Part shown: in pieces, positions 60,979 through 64,000 of the stretch
Layout of the letters: each line of letters begins with the position of its first letter
Position numbering within the stretch: position 1 is the first letter of the stretch
Source: Ricinus communis
Lineage: Eukaryota > Streptophyta > Magnoliopsida > Malpighiales > Euphorbiaceae
Length of the DNA: 64,000 nt
NCBI RefSeq assembly: GCF_019578655.1
Contig: NC_063256.1
Coordinates: 8,122,001-8,186,000 of the forward strand
Reading direction: 5' to 3'
The notes under the pieces: model-generated
Seen by the model: only the letters and a program-made list of their open reading frames with translations
Databases searched by the model: none
Told to the model about the DNA's origin: nothing
Position numbers and translations under genes: made by a program

Positions 60979-63190
60979 ATGGCAACGAGAAATCGAACCT
61001 TGCATTTCAAAAAACACAGAGACGCAGTGAAGAGCGTGCGTGCTCCTTTATCATCATCATCATCAGCCTCCGGTTCGAATGGTCCGGTTATTGAAATGGT
61101 CAGCACTTCATTTCTTCGTTCCAAACACGCCTCTTATGCTCCTCTTAGCACCGAAGATCCCGGTCCCTCTTCTTCTAGGTATTCTTTGTTTGCTTACTTA
61201 TACTAATTTTAGGGTTAATTAGGGAATCTTTATTCCAATATTGGCTATTGAATTCTTGTATATCCACTCTAACAATACGTAATTAATCAACTAATGGCAC
61301 AGTGCTAGTGATGCATTTACTATTGGTTTGCCACCAGCATGGGTAGATGATAGCGAAGAAGTGTCTGCAAATATTCAACGAATTCGAATTAAAATGGCTG
61401 AGTTGGTTAAGGCTCATGCTAAAGCTCTAATGCCTTCTTTTGGAGATGGAGAAGATGATCAGCGAATGATCGAAACTCTTACTCGAGAGATTACTGATTT
61501 ATTGAGGAAATCAGAAAAGAGGTTACAGAAACTTTCCGCTAGTGAGTCTCCCGAGGATTCAAATGTTAGAAAAAATGTACAGGTAGTAGTTTATGCTTCT
61601 CCTTGCGCAAGTGTATGTTGTGTGTTTGTGCATCATTTTGGAGTTTAGTTGATGGTGTTATATGTCTCCTCGATGCAGCGTTCTCTTGCAACAGATCTTC
61701 AGAACCTCTCAGTGGATCTACGGCGAAGACAGTCAACGTATCTTAAACGCCTACAGCAGCAAAAAGAGGTCTGCTTATGCATATGCATGTATGTGCATTA
61801 AAATATGAATAAATTCCTTGACTATACAGAGTTACGTACATGTTATTAGCATGGAAAATCTTAAATTCAGTATATGCTTATTTGAACTTGTATTGCTTAG
61901 GTGGCTGTCCTTGCTTCTATTATTTTACAATCTTGAATTGCTCTTTTAACCCTTCTGCTATGTGTTAATGCTGTTATCTGCTTCAAATGGTGACTGTTTC
62001 TTTGTATCACTAATCTGTGCCTATGTTAAATCGTATTTGTGTTTTTGTTTTAAATTATTTTGTGGTTCAGGGACATGATGGGGTTGACTTCGAGATGAAC
62101 TCAAACGAGAACAAATTCAGATACGAAGATGATGAATTTAATGATGTGGTATGCTGTTTTACTTCGTTGTAGCTTACTTTCAGCAGGGTCTACATGATCA
62201 GCTATTGTCTACTCCTAGAACTTGTCACTAGATATTCCTTCCATGAATTAGTATCTAAATATTCCTTTGGAAATGAAAAATGAGTGACATAAGTCATCCA
62301 TCTGTGATGCATTAAGTTCATGTTTTGAAGATTTAACCCAAGCTTTTGGTTGTATAGTCATACATGAATTTCTTCCAGAAGTCAACCTGTTCTCTGAAAA
62401 AAGTTGGGTCCATCTGGAAACTTTATTTAAACTAGTTATTAATATTCTTTTGTACTAAATTTGATGATCATGGTTGGAAAATGCAGGGCTTTAGTGAGTA
62501 CCAATTAACTAAGCTAAAAAAAAGCAAGCAGTTGTCCGAAGAAAGGGAGAGAGAGATCAATCAGGTATTTGAATGTACTTATTGATGGTTTAAAGATCAT
62601 TTTCTGAGTACGGACGTAGTTGGATTGATGTACCCTTTCTTTGTAGGTTGTGGCATCAGTACACGAGCTCGCACAAATCATGAAAGACCTCTCTGTCCTT
62701 GTGATAGATCAGGTCTGAGCCACAAACTTCTAGCTTGTTTTTCTGATTATTTTTAACAGCTCGATTAATAAAGGAATTTTATGTTCTCGGGCAGGGTACA
62801 ATTGTTGATAGAATAGATTATAACATTCAGAACGTCGCCACCTCCGTAGAGGAGGGCTTTAAGCAGTTGCAGAAGGTTCTTTTCCTTACTCTTTCACTTA
62901 TACAAACACTTGAATGGGCATCCATCTACCTTTTTGTTTTATGGTTTCCGTGAGATTAAACATGCAATGAATGTTATCAGTGTCATTCATCTTTACTCAA
63001 GGTTTATATTGGCGCATAGTTAATGGTCTGTGCTAACACTAGAGGTCTGTTCAACAGTATGATGTTGGTTATCCTGGTGCAGGCGGAAAGGTCACAGCAG
63101 AAAGGCGGAATGGTGATGTGTGCAACAGTGCTTCTCATTATGTGTTTCGTCATGCTAGTACTCCTGATCCTCAAGCAGTTATTTGTGTGA
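60979..63190 (+). CDS. Qa-SNARE syntaxin of the trans-Golgi network, SYP41/42/43 group (Tlg2/Syntaxin-16 type), 8 exons
   Basis: Exons: 60979-61178, 61303-61582, 61679-61768, 62071-62148, 62487-62564, 62647-62712, 62795-62875 and 63083-63190; 326 residues, as in the family. The basic start ATRNRTLHFKKHRD is typical of Tlg2-type syntaxins and probably includes the Sec1/Munc18 (VPS45) binding peptide. A serine-rich linker from a TCA repeat follows, then the helical Habc region (about 75-200), the SNARE helix (about 235-291) with zero-layer glutamine Q264 in VIDQGTIVDRID, and a C-terminal membrane anchor (301-326). It acts in vesicle fusion at the trans-Golgi network and early endosome. Which of the three paralogues it equals cannot be told from this alone. 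Confidence 0.94.
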
Positions 63191-64000
63191 ATATGTTGAA
63201 TATTGCTACTGACCCTTAGTCTGCTAGTTGTATATGCTCTGTTATGCACATTTAGAAGGATGGCAATCTGACTGGGTAGCTTCTAAAGATGGCCCCTATT
63301 ATGGCTGTTTTTGTTACTGTTCTGGGCTTCACCCTGGGTGCCTTTTCTTTTTGAAGCCAGGTTGAGGATAGATCTGTTGTAACAATTCTTTCTTGCAAAT
63401 ATCCAATTTAATGAAAGCCAAAGGTGTATAGCCCCTTTTTAGATTGTGATTGGAGTACTTTTCAATTCTTTTTTTCTAATTTTTAAAAATTGAAAGAGAA
63501 TAGGGCAATTGATATTTTTCTTTCAAAAAGTATGTTTGATACAAAACAATTTATAAAAATTAATAATTAATCCGATAAAAATTTAGATGTTTCGTTGACA
63601 CCATACAATAATCCCAATTATCTTGAATTTTTGAATTTTAAGATTCAATATATAAATATAGTCCCATATGTAAGGGTGTTAATTGAGAGTTCTGAATCTC
63701 TTAAATAGTATGACCTTAAGTTGACTATGGTACTCATTATAGAGGAGGTCATAAATTACATTTTTTCAAAGGGATTCTTAAAAGAAATATTCAAAAAAAA
63801 TATTAAAAACATCATTTTTGCTATTGAAAAATATTATAAATTAAAAAATTATTTAAAAAATATGATAATATATGTTAGATATAATTTTTTTTACAAAATG
63901 ATATATGTTATTAGCAACTTAGTATATGTTTTTATAATTTTTATGATATTTAAATTTTGATATATGTTCAGTATATATATTTAACATATGTTTTATATTT
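63191..64000. other. Downstream flank of the syntaxin gene
   Basis: Bases 63191 to about 63425 are the likely 3' untranslated region, with a possible poly-A signal aatgaa near 63410. The rest is AT-rich and no gene is recognised. A 79-codon frame at 63721-63960 is made of Ile, Lys, Phe and Tyr codons and reflects base composition. Confidence 0.5.

Noticed and set aside
63004..63249. 81-codon minus-strand frame
   Set aside because: It is antisense to the last syntaxin exon and its untranslated region.

Overview
The window is nuclear DNA of a flowering plant, most likely a core eudicot. Genes are split by many short AT-rich introns, spacers are strongly AT-rich and full of microsatellites, and every recognisable protein belongs to a plant family (EXORDIUM, DUF789, Di19, KIN-14 kinesin with a calponin-homology domain, SYP4 syntaxin). 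The species cannot be fixed from the sequence; Malpighiales is only an impression. I reconstructed ten protein-coding genes by joining exons at splice sites with the frame kept throughout. The nine spliced genes have 75 introns inside their coding regions. No bacterial, phage, CRISPR or viral element was recognised.

Layout. 1.4-7.0 kb (-): DEAH13-type RNA helicase of the small-subunit processome. 11.4-12.4 kb (+): intronless secreted EXORDIUM-like protein. 13.9-18.8 kb (-): mitochondrial fumarase, 17 exons. 19.7-20.2 kb (-): decayed LINE fragment. 21.6-22.5 kb (-): small J-domain protein. 24.1-29.5 kb (-): KIN-14 kinesin, 19 exons. 29.5-40.0 kb: 10.5 kb gene-poor spacer. 40.1-44.8 kb (-): NAD carrier of the NDT1/NDT2 group. 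46.5-49.9 kb (+): DUF789 protein. 52.8-56.0 kb (+): protein with two Myb/SANT-like domains. 57.5-60.0 kb (-): Di19 zinc-finger protein. 61.0-63.2 kb (+): SYP4-group Qa-SNARE. The genes do not form one pathway. From memory, fumarase, kinesin and carrier correspond to Arabidopsis neighbours At2g47510, At2g47500 and At2g47490, so the middle of the window looks like conserved microsynteny with a J-domain gene inserted and one spacer expanded.

Most notable: two introns, one in the kinesin and one in the Di19 gene, begin with ATATCCTTT and end in AC behind a U12-type branch site. The reading frame closes only if these AT-AC ends are used. Also worth checking are a 60-bp in-frame tandem duplication across the stop codon of the carrier gene, an internal duplication with a shared intron position in the Myb/SANT gene, a non-LTR retrotransposon remnant, tRNA-like SINE candidates and a GC-rich island inside the gene-poor spacer. 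I found no clearly undescribed biological system.
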